Assembly (NCBI RefSeq): GCF_040958095.1
Contig: NC_091188.1
Location: 42,543,036-42,607,035, forward strand
DNA from: Procambarus clarkii
Lineage: Eukaryota > Arthropoda > Malacostraca > Decapoda > Cambaridae
Length of the DNA stretch: 64,000 nucleotides
Direction: 5' to 3'
Shown here: positions 41,988 through 53,049 of the stretch, in pieces
How positions within the stretch are numbered: the first letter of the stretch is position 1
Layout of the letters: every line of letters starts with the position of its first letter
Position numbers and translations under genes: made by a program
Notes under the pieces: model-generated
The model's input: only the letters and a program-made list of their open reading frames with translations
The model's database searches: none
What the model was told of the DNA's origin: nothing

Positions 41988-42556
41988 TTGCTATCTAAGA
42001 TAATTAGACGAACCAAAACTAAATACTACGAAGATAAATTTACCCAAATAAAGAGCAACATTAAACAAACATGGAGAACAATTTCACAAATATTGGGATC
42101 AAAGAAGTCTTTAAATAACAAACCGACTCTCCTGTCTAATAACGATGGTCAGCTTTCAGCCTCTGATTCTGCTATTGAGTTCAATAGGTTCTTCTCTTCC
42201 ATTGGTTCATCCCTTGCTAATGATATTCCATCTTCCAGTACTGACATTAAGGACTATCTTACAGGGAACTATCCCCAGTCTCTGTACCTAAAGCCTATTA
42301 ATTCCATTGACGTCAATGAGATAATCCTTTCCCTTAAAACCAAGTCTGGTGCCCTTGAGGAGATACCAACTTTAATCTACAAAAAAGCCTCCAGATCTTT
42401 AGCCCCTGCTATTGCTTTGCTCTTCAACAAGTCACTTGAACTCCAAACCTTTCCAGATATTCTAAAAAAAGCGAGAGTAACGCCTGTCCACAAATGTGGT
42501 GATCTCACAGATGTTAACAACTACAGACCTATATCAATCCTGCCAAACTTGTCAAA
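41988..42556 (+). CDS. LINE-A ORF2, left part (interrupted)
   Basis: It encodes the pre-RT basic region and the first RT blocks (SRSLAPAIALLFNKSLE, RVTPVHKCGD, NNYRPISILPN). The frame runs into the inserted LINE at about 42557 and stops within a few bases. It is open further left to about 41920. Confidence 0.75.
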
Positions 42557-45500
42557 TTGAAATTGAAATTGAAATAAGTTTATTGAGGTAAAATACACAC
42601 AAAGGGATGAGGTAGCTCAAGCTATTCTCACCCCGTTCAGTACAACGTGTTAATATATACATATACACACATCACAAATAAACATATTACCAAACATTCT
42701 GAGAGGTAAACATATACATTTCCTCCCTCACAAGTAGTATGGTATCAGACGTACACACAAATACTTTTATGACCTAGGTATACTGTATAGACAATTTGCA
42801 AGACACCTGCAGATAATTCAACAAAATATTACAATCTTGGTGCAAAATTCTTATATCTCTCAAGAATATCATCAACCTTTCCGTTGTGACACATCCAGGC
42901 TATTTGTTCAGGAACAGTCCTTATCTCAGTGTTTCTATATACACTAATCAACGGACAATCAAGAATATAATGGGCAAGGGTGTGAGACCTTAACATACCA
43001 CATAGTTTACACTTCGTGTCATTACCATGAACATCTATCCCATATTCCCAGTAATATTTGTACCCAAGCCTGAGCCGCATGTACACAGAGTCACTCCAAG
43101 CATTTCTCCTTTTACCATAAGTGAAATGGGTGTTTTGACTCACATACATGTAGTGTTGCATGGTTTGACTACTCTCATACATTATCTCTCTCCTCTCCAC
43201 TCCCGCCTGTGCCTGAATATTTCTGATTTTGCTTCTTATTTGTCTCATTGTGAATTCACATTCGATGTCAACTTGTGGTTTTGATGTGGCACGTTTGGCC
43301 AAGTCATCCGCCACCTCGTTAAGCACTATTCCAACATGAGATGGAATCCACATGAATTTCACACTATAACCTTTCAGCTGTATCTCAGTTATTCTTCTCT
43401 TACAGTCCTCCACTATAGACATGAAGACTGGGTTTCTACTGTTTAAGGACTCCAGTGCTCCTCGGCTATCGACAAATACAAAAACATTTTTGTCGTCATG
43501 ACGTACTTCCTCCAAACACGCCAGAATGGCCTGCAGTTCAGCTTGTGTGGATGATATATAATTACTAAGCCGGAGTTCAATTATCCTGTCCACAGTCCCA
43601 AACTCCGTATAATCCCTTATTAGGACACCACACCCTGCCCTGCCATCCTCCGCCACCGACCCGTCGCAATATACATGTAAACTGTTGCCTCTTGGTAACC
43701 GAGATATCATGCTTCCATACAAACACCGTAATTGTCCCGGTTCATGATGAATCTTTTTCACCTTGAGGGGTACAATTTCGACGTCTATTTTCTGTACTTT
43801 CCAGGGAGCAGACATATTACACTTTCGAGAGGGTTTACAGCAGTCAAGTACGTCGTATTCCCTGAGGTCATGAGCTAATCCTCTCGTATAGCGAGTCTCC
43901 CTCAGTTTCCTGGAAGTGTGTACGTCACTCAAGCAGGTCTGAACGCTCTCAAACAGCTTATCCCCTCCTTTTCTCCGCATGAAACGAATAGATACTCTAG
44001 TGTTAATGTCACGGACTCTATCACACACACTCTGTAAATTTAATTCCATTCTCATTATTTCAATCATTGCATTTCTTTGACATCCAAGAATAATCCTCAT
44101 AGCCTCGTTCTGTATCAGCTCTATTTTTTGAATTCTGCCTTGGCCTGTGTAAGACAATACGGGTGCTGCGTAGTCTATCAGGGATCGAACAGTGCTTATG
44201 TATAACATCCGCAAGATAGGTACCCCAACACCTTTACCAGAAAAAGCCAGTGCTTTTAGAGGATGCAGACGGGCTTTACATAAGGTGCTGATATGATTTA
44301 TTTCAGCATTTTTACTCTCACATGTGTATCCAACATACATGCCCAGATACTTGTACTTCTGTACACGGCTCAGTTCCACGCCATTTAGAGTAAGTGTTAT
44401 ATTTCTTCGTTTCCTATACTCGTATTTGGTTTTATCTGCATTTATAACTAAGCCTAACTTGTGACAGGTTGTACCAAGTATGTTAAGAGCATCTTGAATT
44501 TTGTTCCCAGAAGTGCCTTGTATAAGAATGTCATCAGCATATATGATCGTCGTGACCCCTGGAGGATACATCTCTGATGCTAATCTGTTCATTAATACAT
44601 TGAATAAGGTGGGACTTAATACTCCCCCTTGTGGGGTACCTAACTGAAACCTCCGTTCCTCAGACATGTATCCCTGGTAATACACCTGACCTTTTCTGCC
44701 TTGCAGGTAATCCCTTATCCAGTGTAGCAATCTCCCTGTTATTCCCAGATTGGCTAATTCGTATAAGATTACTTCCCCATTGGCTTTATCAAACGCTCCT
44801 TGTAGATCAACAAAAACTCTACAATTGTCATCTACATTAGACAAACACTTTAAGAGACAATCCGCAGTACTTTTGCCTTTGATAAAACCAAAGAGATTAT
44901 TGGACATGTTATCACCTACAAGGTAGAGTAGCCTATTTAACAAAATCCTTTCCATCATTTTACAAAAGCAGGATATTAAGGAGACAGGTCTGTAGCCTCC
45001 GTTTGACTTAGGGATAGGAATGATGACAGCCTCTTTCCATTTTCTTGGTAACTTTCCCTCTCTATAACTCATATTAAACAAATCAAGTAAGGGATTAGGT
45101 TTCATACCGGCTAAATAATTAAGTATGTCATACGTTACTCCATCTTTTCCCGGAGCAGTGGAGCTGCCACTTTTTATAGCATCCAGTAGCTCATCGTGGG
45201 TTATCTCAGTGCATGCTATAGATCTTGTATTTAAGGCACATAAAGTTACTCCATTTCTAATATTTTCCCATGACTCAATGGTGACTCTCGTGTCTGCAGG
45301 TAAGGACTCCATACCAGCAGCACTTGCCCATTTATCTACTAACTCATTAGCAACTTTCCCTGGATCTGAGTGAGCAATGAATTTAGTCTTACAACCCCTG
45401 ACTTTATTTACTGCTCTCCATATGTCTTTAAGGTTCTTAGTATTACCAATGGCCTGAGCAAAGTCTTGCCAGTATCTGTCCCGCGCCTCCTTCCTCACCT

Positions 45501-46470
45501 GACTGCATTCCCTAGCCACTTCCAACATTGTATTTTTCTCTTCATCCCTCCTTCCATTTTTTAACCATGCTTTATGCGCACCCCGTAGCATTCTCTCCCA
45601 TCCCTTGACTTGCTGATCATTGGAATATTTAAATTTCTTAGGTCCGTGCGTCTTGCTTCCCCTGCCCCCGTTATTTTCCCTCTGTACTAATTTCTCTATG
45701 TTCACGACCATGTCCTCGTAAAAACTATCAACGCAGAGCGGCGTGTAATGTTGATACCAATCTCCCATATTTTGAATAAAATAATTTTTCATATCTTTCT
45801 TAATATTTAGCCTTTTCCTTTGAAAGTGGACTTGTTTTTTCCCCAGTGGTAATTCAACGTTCAAGGCAAAGTGGTCACTAAGTAGTTCCCGAACAACCCG
45901 AGCCTCCCCCATAATCCCCTGAGAGTTTAAAACGCAGGCATAGTCAAGCCGTCCTCCCTTGATGTGAGTTGGTTCATTGTTTCCCAATAGACAGGTATCT
46001 GGATGATCTTGTAGAAACTGTAACCACTTGACCCCATTAGCATTAATACTACCCACTGTCCCAAGGCTTGTGTGCCGAGCATTAAGGTCCCCAATGACCA
46101 GTGAAGGATTAGTATAAATGCAGTCAGGTAAATAGTTAGCGTCGAAGCAGTTCCTGGATACATACAAATTAACTACAATAAATTCCCCTTCCCTTAATGA
46201 TAATTTAACACAAACACTCTCTATACCTTGCGTTTTTGATGGCGGTTCTACTAACTCTGCTGGTATGGAGTTCTTAACATAAATCGACGTGCCTCTGATG
46301 TTATTTGCAGCGAAGAGGTGAAACCCTTTATAGCCATTTAATTTCAATAATCCTTCATTCCTATCCCCTGTCTCCTGGAGAGCTACAACATCAATATCAT
46401 TTCCCATCACATAACAATGAACATCTGTAACCCTGTTTCTCAAACCATTAACATTCCATGACAACACTTC
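42557..46470 (-). mobile_element. I-like LINE, nearly complete, inserted in LINE-A
   Basis: The element reads leftward from about 46470. Its ORF2 is open from the boundary, the 3' UTR covers 42828-42557, and the 3' end is repeats of aatttc on the minus strand. The sequence cttgtcaaa occurs at both edges (about 42548-42556 and 46470-46478), which fits a target duplication of about 9 bases. No ORF1 is present, so it is truncated at or near the start of ORF2. Confidence 0.88.
42829..46470 (-). CDS. I-like LINE ORF2: APE endonuclease, reverse transcriptase, RNase H, zinc motif
   Basis: It is a polyprotein of about 1213 codons that nicks target DNA and copies the element RNA into it. APE endonuclease (residues 1-220): WNVNGLRN, ALQETGD, VIGDLNARH, LLSDHFALNV. 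RT (about 470-760): VFVDLQGAFDKANG, GTPQGGVLSPTLFNVLMN, IIYADDILIQ (catalytic DD near 640), KYKYLGMYVG. RNase H (about 925-1060): VYCDGSV, STQAELQAIL, VFVDSRGALE, PSHVGIVLNEVADDLAK, so all acidic residues are present. C-terminal Cys/His motif near 1150: CKLCGMLRSHTLAHYILDC. No stop or frameshift. The RNase H domain after RT points to the I/R1 side of LINEs. The frame is open from the insertion edge; the first codon after the boundary that could serve is GTG, so the true ATG is probably lost. Confidence 0.88.
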   Translation of the reverse strand, partial: EVLSWNVNGLRNRVTDVHCYVMGNDIDVVALQETGDRNEGLLKLNGYKGFHLFAANNIRGTSIYVKNSIPAELVEPPSKTQGIESVCVKLSLREGEFIVVNLYVSRNCFDANYLPDCIYTNPSLVIGDLNARHTSLGTVGSINANGVKWLQFLQDHPDTCLLGNNEPTHIKGGRLDYACVLNSQGIMGEARVVRELLSDHFALNVELPLGKKQVHFQRKRLNIKKDMKNYFIQNMGDWYQHYTPLCVDSFYEDMVVNIEKLVQRENNGGRGSKTHGPKKFKYSNDQQVKGWERMLRGAHKAWLKNGRRDEEKNTMLEVARECSQVRKEARDRYWQDFAQAIGNTKNLKDIWRAVNKVRGCKTKFIAHSDPGKVANELVDKWASAAGMESLPADTRVTIESWENIRNGVTLCALNTRSIACTEITHDELLDAIKSGSSTAPGKDGVTYDILNYLAGMKPNPLLDLFNMSYREGKLPRKWKEAVIIPIPKSNGGYRPVSLISCFCKMMERILLNRLLYLVGDNMSNNLFGFIKGKSTADCLLKCLSNVDDNCRVFVDLQGAFDKANGEVILYELANLGITGRLLHWIRDYLQGRKGQVYYQGYMSEERRFQLGTPQGGVLSPTLFNVLMNRLASEMYPPGVTTIIYADDILIQGTSGNKIQDALNILGTTCHKLGLVINADKTKYEYRKRRNITLTLNGVELSRVQKYKYLGMYVGYTCESKNAEINHISTLCKARLHPLKALAFSGKGVGVPILRMLYISTVRSLIDYAAPVLSYTGQGRIQKIELIQNEAMRIILGCQRNAMIEIMRMELNLQSVCDRVRDINTRVSIRFMRRKGGDKLFESVQTCLSDVHTSRKLRETRYTRGLAHDLREYDVLDCCKPSRKCNMSAPWKVQKIDVEIVPLKVKKIHHEPGQLRCLYGSMISRLPRGNSLHVYCDGSVAEDGRAGCGVLIRDYTEFGTVDRIIELRLSNYISSTQAELQAILACLEEVRHDDKNVFVFVDSRGALESLNSRNPVFMSIVEDCKRRITEIQLKGYSVKFMWIPSHVGIVLNEVADDLAKRATSKPQVDIECEFTMRQIRSKIRNIQAQAGVERREIMYESSQTMQHYMYVSQNTHFTYGKRRNAWSDSVYMRLRLGYKYYWEYGIDVHGNDTKCKLCGMLRSHTLAHYILDCPLISVYRNTEIRTVPEQIAWMCHNGKVDDILERYKNFAPRL

Positions 46471-47736
46471 TTGTCAAAAATTTTTGAAAAACTAATCTAT
46501 AAGCAGCTTTACTCATATCTAGCCAAACTCAATATACTTAGCCCTTGCCAATATGGCTTCAGGCCCAAAAAAAGCACTAACGATGCACTTATTAGTATGC
46601 TTAACTCGATTCATACAGCTCTTGATAAAAATGAGTTCCCTGTTGGGTTATTTGTGGACCTGCGTAAAGCTTTCGATACTGTCAACCACCAAAACCTTCT
46701 TCTTAAATTACATCATTATGGTGTCAGAGGACACTCCCTACAATACCTCAAATCCTACCTTACTGACAGGCTCCAATGTGTTTCTGTGAATAATACAATT
46801 TCTCCCACCCTACCCATCAACATTGGTGTTCCCCAGGGCAGCATACTTGGCCCTCTCCTCTTTCTCATCTACATTAATGACCTTCCAAATGCCTCCCAAC
46901 ACCTCAAACCAATCCTATTTGCTGACGACACAACCTTCATTTACTCCAGTCCTGATCCCCTTGCTCTAAATGCCACAGTAAATACTGAGCTAAATAAAGT
47001 CCATCTGTGGCTAACTGCCAACAAACTCACCCTCAACATTGACAAAACTTTCTATATTCTGTTTGGCAATAAATCCTCTAATCAAATAAATCTCAAAATA
47101 AACAATACCCAAATTTGTAACAAATTAGATGGCAAATTCCTTGGCATTCTCATTGACCACAAGCTGAATTTCCAGGGACACATTCTAAACATATCAAAAA
47201 AAGTTTCAAAAACTGTGGGCATTCTTTCTAAGATCAGATATTATGTACCACGCCCTGCCCTGGTGACTCTCTATTACTCCCTTATCTATCCATATCTCAA
47301 CTATGGTATTTGTGCTTGGGGCTCTACTACCCAAAATCACTTACGTCCTCTAATTACTCAACACAAAGCTGCTATTAGGACAATATCCAATTCTGGCCCC
47401 AGACATCACTCGGTACCCCTATTCAAATCCCTGAATATGTTAGACATTAAGTCACTGCACATTCTCTCATGCGTACTATACATATACAAAACGCTAAATT
47501 GTAATGCCAATCCTGATCTCAAAAGCTTCATAGAAGGTTGTAACAGAACCCATGAGCACCACACCAGAAATAAATACAGTTTTGATATTCCTAGAGTACG
47601 ACTTAATCAAACCAGAAATGCTCTACAAATCAAGGGGCCCAGGATGTGGAATGACCTTCCCAACCATGTTAAAGACAGTACCTCTCTCAACCAGTTTAAG
47701 TTAAAAACGAGGCTATACCTAATAAATTCCCTGTAA
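46471..47736 (+). CDS. LINE-A ORF2, right part (interrupted)
   Basis: It contains RT from SKIFEKLIYKQLYSYL to the C-terminus, with LFVDLRKAFDTVNHQ, GVPQGSILGPLLFLIYIND and FADDTTFIYSS, and ends KTRLYLINSL. The catalytic residues are intact. The 421-codon frame has no ATG of its own from the element; the first ATG here arises by chance at the insertion edge. Confidence 0.8.
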   Translation: MSKIFEKLIYKQLYSYLAKLNILSPCQYGFRPKKSTNDALISMLNSIHTALDKNEFPVGLFVDLRKAFDTVNHQNLLLKLHHYGVRGHSLQYLKSYLTDRLQCVSVNNTISPTLPINIGVPQGSILGPLLFLIYINDLPNASQHLKPILFADDTTFIYSSPDPLALNATVNTELNKVHLWLTANKLTLNIDKTFYILFGNKSSNQINLKINNTQICNKLDGKFLGILIDHKLNFQGHILNISKKVSKTVGILSKIRYYVPRPALVTLYYSLIYPYLNYGICAWGSTTQNHLRPLITQHKAAIRTISNSGPRHHSVPLFKSLNMLDIKSLHILSCVLYIYKTLNCNANPDLKSFIEGCNRTHEHHTRNKYSFDIPRVRLNQTRNALQIKGPRMWNDLPNHVKDSTSLNQFKLKTRLYLINSL

Positions 47737-48078
47737 CCTACCTTACCTCTCTATTGTCAACCCATGTATGTTTTTTTTTTTTTTTTTTTTTGTTTTACAA
47801 ATCAACGCTGTTTTAATGTAATTTTCTGTAATAATTTGTAATTGTATTTGTGCTGTTTTTTCAACAATGTTCCCCCCTCTTTTACCTCTATTTTTATTTG
47901 TACTCAACGCATTTTTTTCTTTTTACCCATTAGTTTTAAGCTTTAGTCAGTAGTGTTTTTTCCTGCCCGAAACGCTTTGCGTAATAGTGGCTTTAGGCTT
48001 TGTATGTACTAGCTCTTATCTATAAAGCCAACAAACTTTGTAAAATCTCTTTATGTATGTACCTTTGCCTAAATAAAA

Positions 48079-48118
<40 letters not shown>

Positions 48119-48120
<2 letters not shown>

Positions 48121-49210
48121 TTGTGCGCCCCTTGAGGGACTTGAAATAGATGGGGGTAGAAATAGCCTAAGTTACTCTATCCCTTTGAGATGTATTTTTT
48201 CCTTGTCTCAATAAACATACTTGAACTTGAACATTGCTGTGTATACCTAAGCTTAATACAAGTTTACCAATTTGTTTAAATCTTCACAAGGAAGAAGAAC
48301 AACTGTAAATGTTGGAATAGTTTATTACAACATACAAGCTAAAGAAAACAGTTAGGAAACTAAGGAAATAAAGCTGGCGAATAAACAGAGTGGTAGAGTT
48401 ACAGCCCCGCTCTTGTGCCAGGTAAGTCTAATACGGGCTCGCCATAGCCCGTGCTACTTGGAACTTTTTGTTCCCAGTAGCTGAATCTTAAACAACAGAG
48501 TGGTAGATCACTGGATGGAACAAGTGAGGTGGTGGTGGAGGCCAAAACCGGAATTACACACAGATTTTAATGTAAATATGTTGATATGATATCAACAAGT
48601 TCAAGTATTGAGTTTAATCTCAAGTTTATTGAGACAAGACCTGCCCGCCCGAAACGCTGCGCGTACTAGTGGCTATACAAGAGTGCAATTACTGTACTAT
48701 GCTATGTATTCTCACAAACCCAATGTACCTTCTTGTATATAAATAAATAAATAAATAAATGCCCGAAACGCTGCGCGTACTAGTGGCTTTACAAGATTGT
48801 AAATACTGTACTATGCTATGTATTCTCACAAACCCAATGTACCTTCTTGTATATATATATAAATAAATAAATAAATGAATAAGAAAAACTACATCTCAAA
48901 GGGATAAAGTAGTTTAATTAGGCTATTTCACCCCCCCCCCCCCGTCCACTCGCATATTATTTGAAGACATGAGCTAATTATATGATCATGTACCATATAT
49001 TTATTCATATGCTTAACTTAGTATCACCTTCTATTGCCTCGTTTTTGTTCATTTTATTATCTTGGAAGACGAGGCAGCGAACACGTATGTACGAAAGGCT
49101 TCGTGTAGACGAAATTGTGAACGAACTGTTTATGTACCGAACGGACGGTAGTCGAAAAGAGGATGTACGAATCGACCAGAGCCCTGTTCAAGAGTAACAC
49201 CCGCCTCACG
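48119..49210. other. LINE tail pieces, microsatellites and unassigned DNA
   Basis: Bases 48119-48240 are the end of another LINE/SINE family (ccctttgagatgtatttttt, ccttgtctcaataaacatac). 48412-48475 is the short dispersed repeat also at 21.7 kb. 48640-48760 and 48762-48880 are two consecutive copies of a LINE-A tail (gcccgaaacgctgcgcgtac) ending in (aaat)n. 48932-48945 is a C run. No gene is seen. Confidence 0.5.
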
Positions 49211-50222
49211 TGGGTGTATTGTCCAGTGTAGAGGCTGAGGTGGGTGTATTGTCCAGTGTAGAGGCCGAGGTGGGTGTATTGTCCAGTGTAGAGGCCGAGG
49301 TGGGTGTATTGTCCAGTGTAGAGGCCGAGGTGGGTGTATTGTCCAGTGTAGAGGCCGAGGTGGGTGTATTGTCCAGTGTAGAGGCCGAGGTGGGTGTATT
49401 GTCCAGTGTAGAGGCCGAGGTGGGTGTATTGTCCAGTGTAGAGGCCGAGGTGGGTGTATTGTCCAGTGTAGAGGCCGAGGTGGGTGTATTGTCCAGTGTA
49501 GAGGCCGAGGTGGGTGTATTGTCCAGTGTAGAGGCCGAGGTGGGTGTATTGTCCAGTGTAGAGGCTGAGGTGGGTGTATTGTCCAGTGTAGAGGCTGAGG
49601 TGGGTGTATTGTCCAGTGTAGAGGCTGAGGTGGGTGTATTGTCCAGTGTAGAGGCTGAGGTGGGTGTATTGTCCAGTGTAGAGGCTGAGGTGGGTGTATT
49701 GTCCAGTGTAGAGGCTGAGGTGGGTGTATTGTCCAGTGTAGAGGCTGAGGTGGGTGTATTGTCCAGTGTAGAGGCTGAGGTGGGTGTATTGTCCAGTGTA
49801 GAGGCTGAGGTGGGTGTATTGTCCAGTGTAGAGGCTGAGGTGGGTGTATTGTCCAGTGTAGAGGCTGAGGTGGGTGTATTGTCCAGTGTAGAGGCTGAGG
49901 TGGGTGTATTGTCCAGTGTAGAGGCTGAGGTGGGTGTATTGTCCAGTGTAGAGGCTGAGGTGGGTGTATTGTCCAGTGTAGAGGCTGAGGTGGGTGTATT
50001 GTCCAGTGTAGAGGCTGAGGTGGGTGTATTGTCCAGTGTAGAGGCTGAGGTGGGTGTATTGTCCAGTGTAGAGGCCGAGGTGGGTGTATTGTCCAGTGTA
50101 GAGGCCGAGGTGGGTGTATTGTCCAGTGTAGAGGCCGAGGTGGGTGTATTGTCCAGTGTAGAGGCTGAGGTGGGTGTATTGTCCAGTGTAGAGGCTGAGG
50201 TGGGTGTATTGTCCAGTGTAGT
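49211..50222 (+). repeat. Minisatellite, 30-bp unit, about 34 copies
   Basis: The unit is tgggtgtattgtccagtgta followed by gaggctgagg or gaggccgagg. Spacing is exactly 30 bases throughout. The single C/T variant falls in blocks: 1 T, 10 C, 17 T, 3 C, 2 T. Because 30 is a multiple of three, several frames are open for 348-652 codons on both strands; none has flanking gene structure, and they should not be annotated as proteins. Confidence 0.97.
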
Positions 50223-50350
50223 GAGTGTAGAGGCTCACACACACACACACCAGTGACGGGTGAGAGCTGCCACCCTCACACCCCAAGTCTACCCCAGCAG
50301 CCACACTATTTAGGTGAGTACGGTATGTCATGATTGTTGGGGCAGCCATG

Positions 50351-50875
50351 GTGTAGCCTGGGCCCCACACTGGGCCCCACCAGCCTGGGCCCCACACCGG
50401 GCCACACCAGCCTGGGCCCCACACTGGGCCCCACACTGGGCCACACCAGCCTGGGCCCCACACTGGCCCACACACCGGGCCACACCAGCCTGGGCCCCAC
50501 ACTGGTCCCCACACCGGGCCACACCAGCCTGGGCCCCACACTGGTCCCCACACCGGGCCACACCAGCCTGGGCCACACACCGGGCCACACCAGCCTGGGC
50601 CCCACACTGGTCCCCACACCGGGCCACACCAGCCTGGGCCACACACCGGGCCACACCAGCCTGGGCCCCACACTGGTCCCCACACCGGGCCACACCAGCC
50701 TGGTCCCCACACCGGGCCACACCAGCCTGGGCCCCACACTGGGCCACACACCGGGCCACACCAGCCTGGGCCACACACCGGGCCACACCAGCCTGGGCCA
50801 CACCAGCCTGGGCCCCACACTGGCCCACACACCAGGCCACACCACCCTGGGCCCCACACTGGGCCACACCAACAT
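50351..50875 (+). repeat. GC-rich irregular minisatellite
   Basis: It is built from the words cctgggccccacactgg, ccccacaccgggccacacca and gcctgggccacacaccgggc in varying order, giving repeats of about 12, 27 and 39 bases. Strand composition is strongly biased to C/A on the plus strand. Overlapping frames on both strands are artefacts. Bases 50876-51145 show no gene or recognised repeat. Confidence 0.9.
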
Positions 50876-51145
50876 TTACACCAAGTTATCTCGTACCAAC
50901 AAGGTTCTAACGGGTTATAAAACTTGCCTAACCCAACTCGACCCAAAACCCAACACACAACAATATACATTATACTCTTTTGACAACTGAGGAAATTTAC
51001 TTTGTTGAAGTGCAAATTTATAATTCAACTACGGTACACCTTTGTTACTTTGTGTAGATGGACCTTTTGTGGATGTGATGAGTTAGCCCATGATTGTTGT
51101 GATGGGTTAAGTTATGATGGATGTTATGGGCTAGGTAACAACTTC

Positions 51146-51420
51146 TTTTTTTTTTGTGATATATACAAGAGTTGTTATATTCTTGTACAGCCACTAGTAC
51201 GCGTAGCGTTTCGGGCAAGTCTTTAATCCTATGGTCCCTGGAATACGACCCCCTCGAAGAATCGTTTAATAACCAAGTACACATTTTACTGTTGAGTTAA
51301 ACAGAGGCTACAGTTAAGGATTTGCACCCAGTAAATCCTCCCCGGCCAGGATACGAACCCATGACAAAGCGCTCGCGGAACGCCAGGCGAATGTCTTACC
51401 ACTACACCACGGAGACTGGT
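51146..51420 (-). repeat. SINE-A, copy 3 (minus strand)
   Basis: Same head, body and LINE-A-like tail as the copies at 15962 and 30018. The A-run end is at about 51146-51155 in inverse. The head has a tggtgtagtggtaagacatt A box and a ggttcgtatcctggccgggg B box. Confidence 0.85.
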
Positions 51421-51651
51421 AAAACTGTTACAATGGATTAGGCTACGTTTGACGTGATGGGTCAGTCAGCATGTTACAGCCACTTTGGGCTGGTAACCGG
51501 GTTCTTGCTGTTATAACCTTGTCTTCTATATCCAACCCCCAAGTTGGTGGTAAGTCCTCAAGAAACTGGCTGTGGCAAGTAGTAGTGGAAAGAATAAAGG
51601 GGGGGGGGATAAACAATACACAATCACACCTTCATCAATATATATATATTA

Positions 51652-52450
51652 CAGGGGTACCTCGGTTTAAGAGTTTAATCCGTTCCTGGAGACAGCTCGT
51701 AATCCAAAAACTCGTAAACTGAAGCTAATTTCCCCATAAGAAATAATGGAAAATAAATTAATCCGTTCCCGACTACCCAAAAGCCTCACTTCAAACTAAA
51801 TTTTATACCTAGTTCATCGAAATCTACACTACAAAAGTGCCTTATCTTGAGATTACTTTGAGGGGCTGCCGGGGCTTAGCGTCCCTGCGGCGCAGTCATC
51901 GACCAGGCCTCCTGTTTGCTGGACTGATCAACCAGGCTGTTGGACGCGGCTGCTCATAGCCTGACGTACAAATCACAGCCTGGTTGATCAGGTATCAAGT
52001 ATGATACCAAGTGATAAAGTATGTTCAAGTTATTACTTACCCTTGCTGATGACTGCTGTTGGCGTATGGAAGATAATAAGGAGGGGGGAGGAGGAGAGGT
52101 GTTACTGTTTGGAAGGAGAGTCCCCTTCCATTATAACATCAGGCAGTGATGACTTCTCTGGGGTGCACTCTCTGGCACGTTTTGCCTGCATACCACTAGG
52201 ATCTGCTTGTGGCTCACTGCTTGCTTGTCTTACTAAGAACTGTCTAAAGACATTTGTTTTTCCCTACATTTTAACACTTGTCTGTAGTAAGACATCACAT
52301 TGTCGTTTAAAAGGTCAATGCAACGGCCTGCTACAGATTTATCTGGGTGAGTTTTTTCAACAAAACTTTGCAGCTCTTCCCATACTTCACTCATTTTCTT
52401 AATGAGGAAGGGACATCCTCTACTGCCTCTACTCACAACTATTTTCTGAG
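51652..52450 (-). mobile_element. pogo/Tigger-like element, copy 3, truncated, with SINE piece inside
   Basis: It begins caggggtacctcggtttaag next to TA (51650-51651), with inner atccgttcctggagacagct. The minus strand (52436-52233) encodes the familiar remnant CPFLIKKMSEVWEELQSF and REKQMSLDSS. It stops near 52450 and the other terminus is missing; LINE-A tail sequence follows. An inserted SINE-B tail in inverse orientation occupies about 51838-52000 (gccggggcttagcgtccctg, gaccaggcctcctg). Confidence 0.75.
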
Positions 52451-52580
52451 GTTCTGTATCTCTCTCAACCAGTTCAAGAGAAAAACTAAGTACTACCTAA
52501 TAAACTCCATGTAACCTACCTTACCCCCCAAATATCAACCCATGTCTTGCTATTTTCAAATACTGTTTGTTGACCAACTT
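52445..52580 (+). repeat. LINE-A 3' tail fragment
   Basis: It contains tctctctcaaccagttcaag, taataaactccatgtaacct and caacccatgtcttgctattt, the end of ORF2 and the start of the 3' UTR. It stops about 85 bases before the POLR2E coding exon. Confidence 0.65.
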
Positions 52581-52664
52581 GTATAATCAGTGTACTATAG
52601 TCATACTAGCTTATCGATTCCCCCTGATAATTTTCTTTTATATCTACATTTTTATTTCTTTTAG

Positions 52665-52943
<279 letters not shown>

Positions 52944-53049
52944 TAGCTAGTGGTAAATAGAACTGTAAAATCTTTTGTGACATAATTTAATCCATTATCT
53001 TCATGATTAACCCTTAAATGACAGTGAATACTAAAGTGTGTTTGTGGTT

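Larger units (their letters stand above)
41920..48118 (+). mobile_element. LINE family A split by an I-like LINE
   Basis: The left part, 41920-42556, runs from HDLEKKYRLGIVSKEFSKNY through NNYRPISILPNLS. The right part, 46471-48118, continues SKIFEKLIYKQLYSYL through RT, stop, 3' UTR and an (att)n tail. Without the insert the frame would be continuous and intact. The sequence is nearly the same as the minus-strand copy at 31504-33905. Confidence 0.88.

Noticed and set aside
49057..51015. 652-codon minus-strand open frame and 348/372-codon relatives
   Set aside because: All arise from the 30-bp and GC-rich tandem arrays; unit length is a multiple of three and there is no gene structure.
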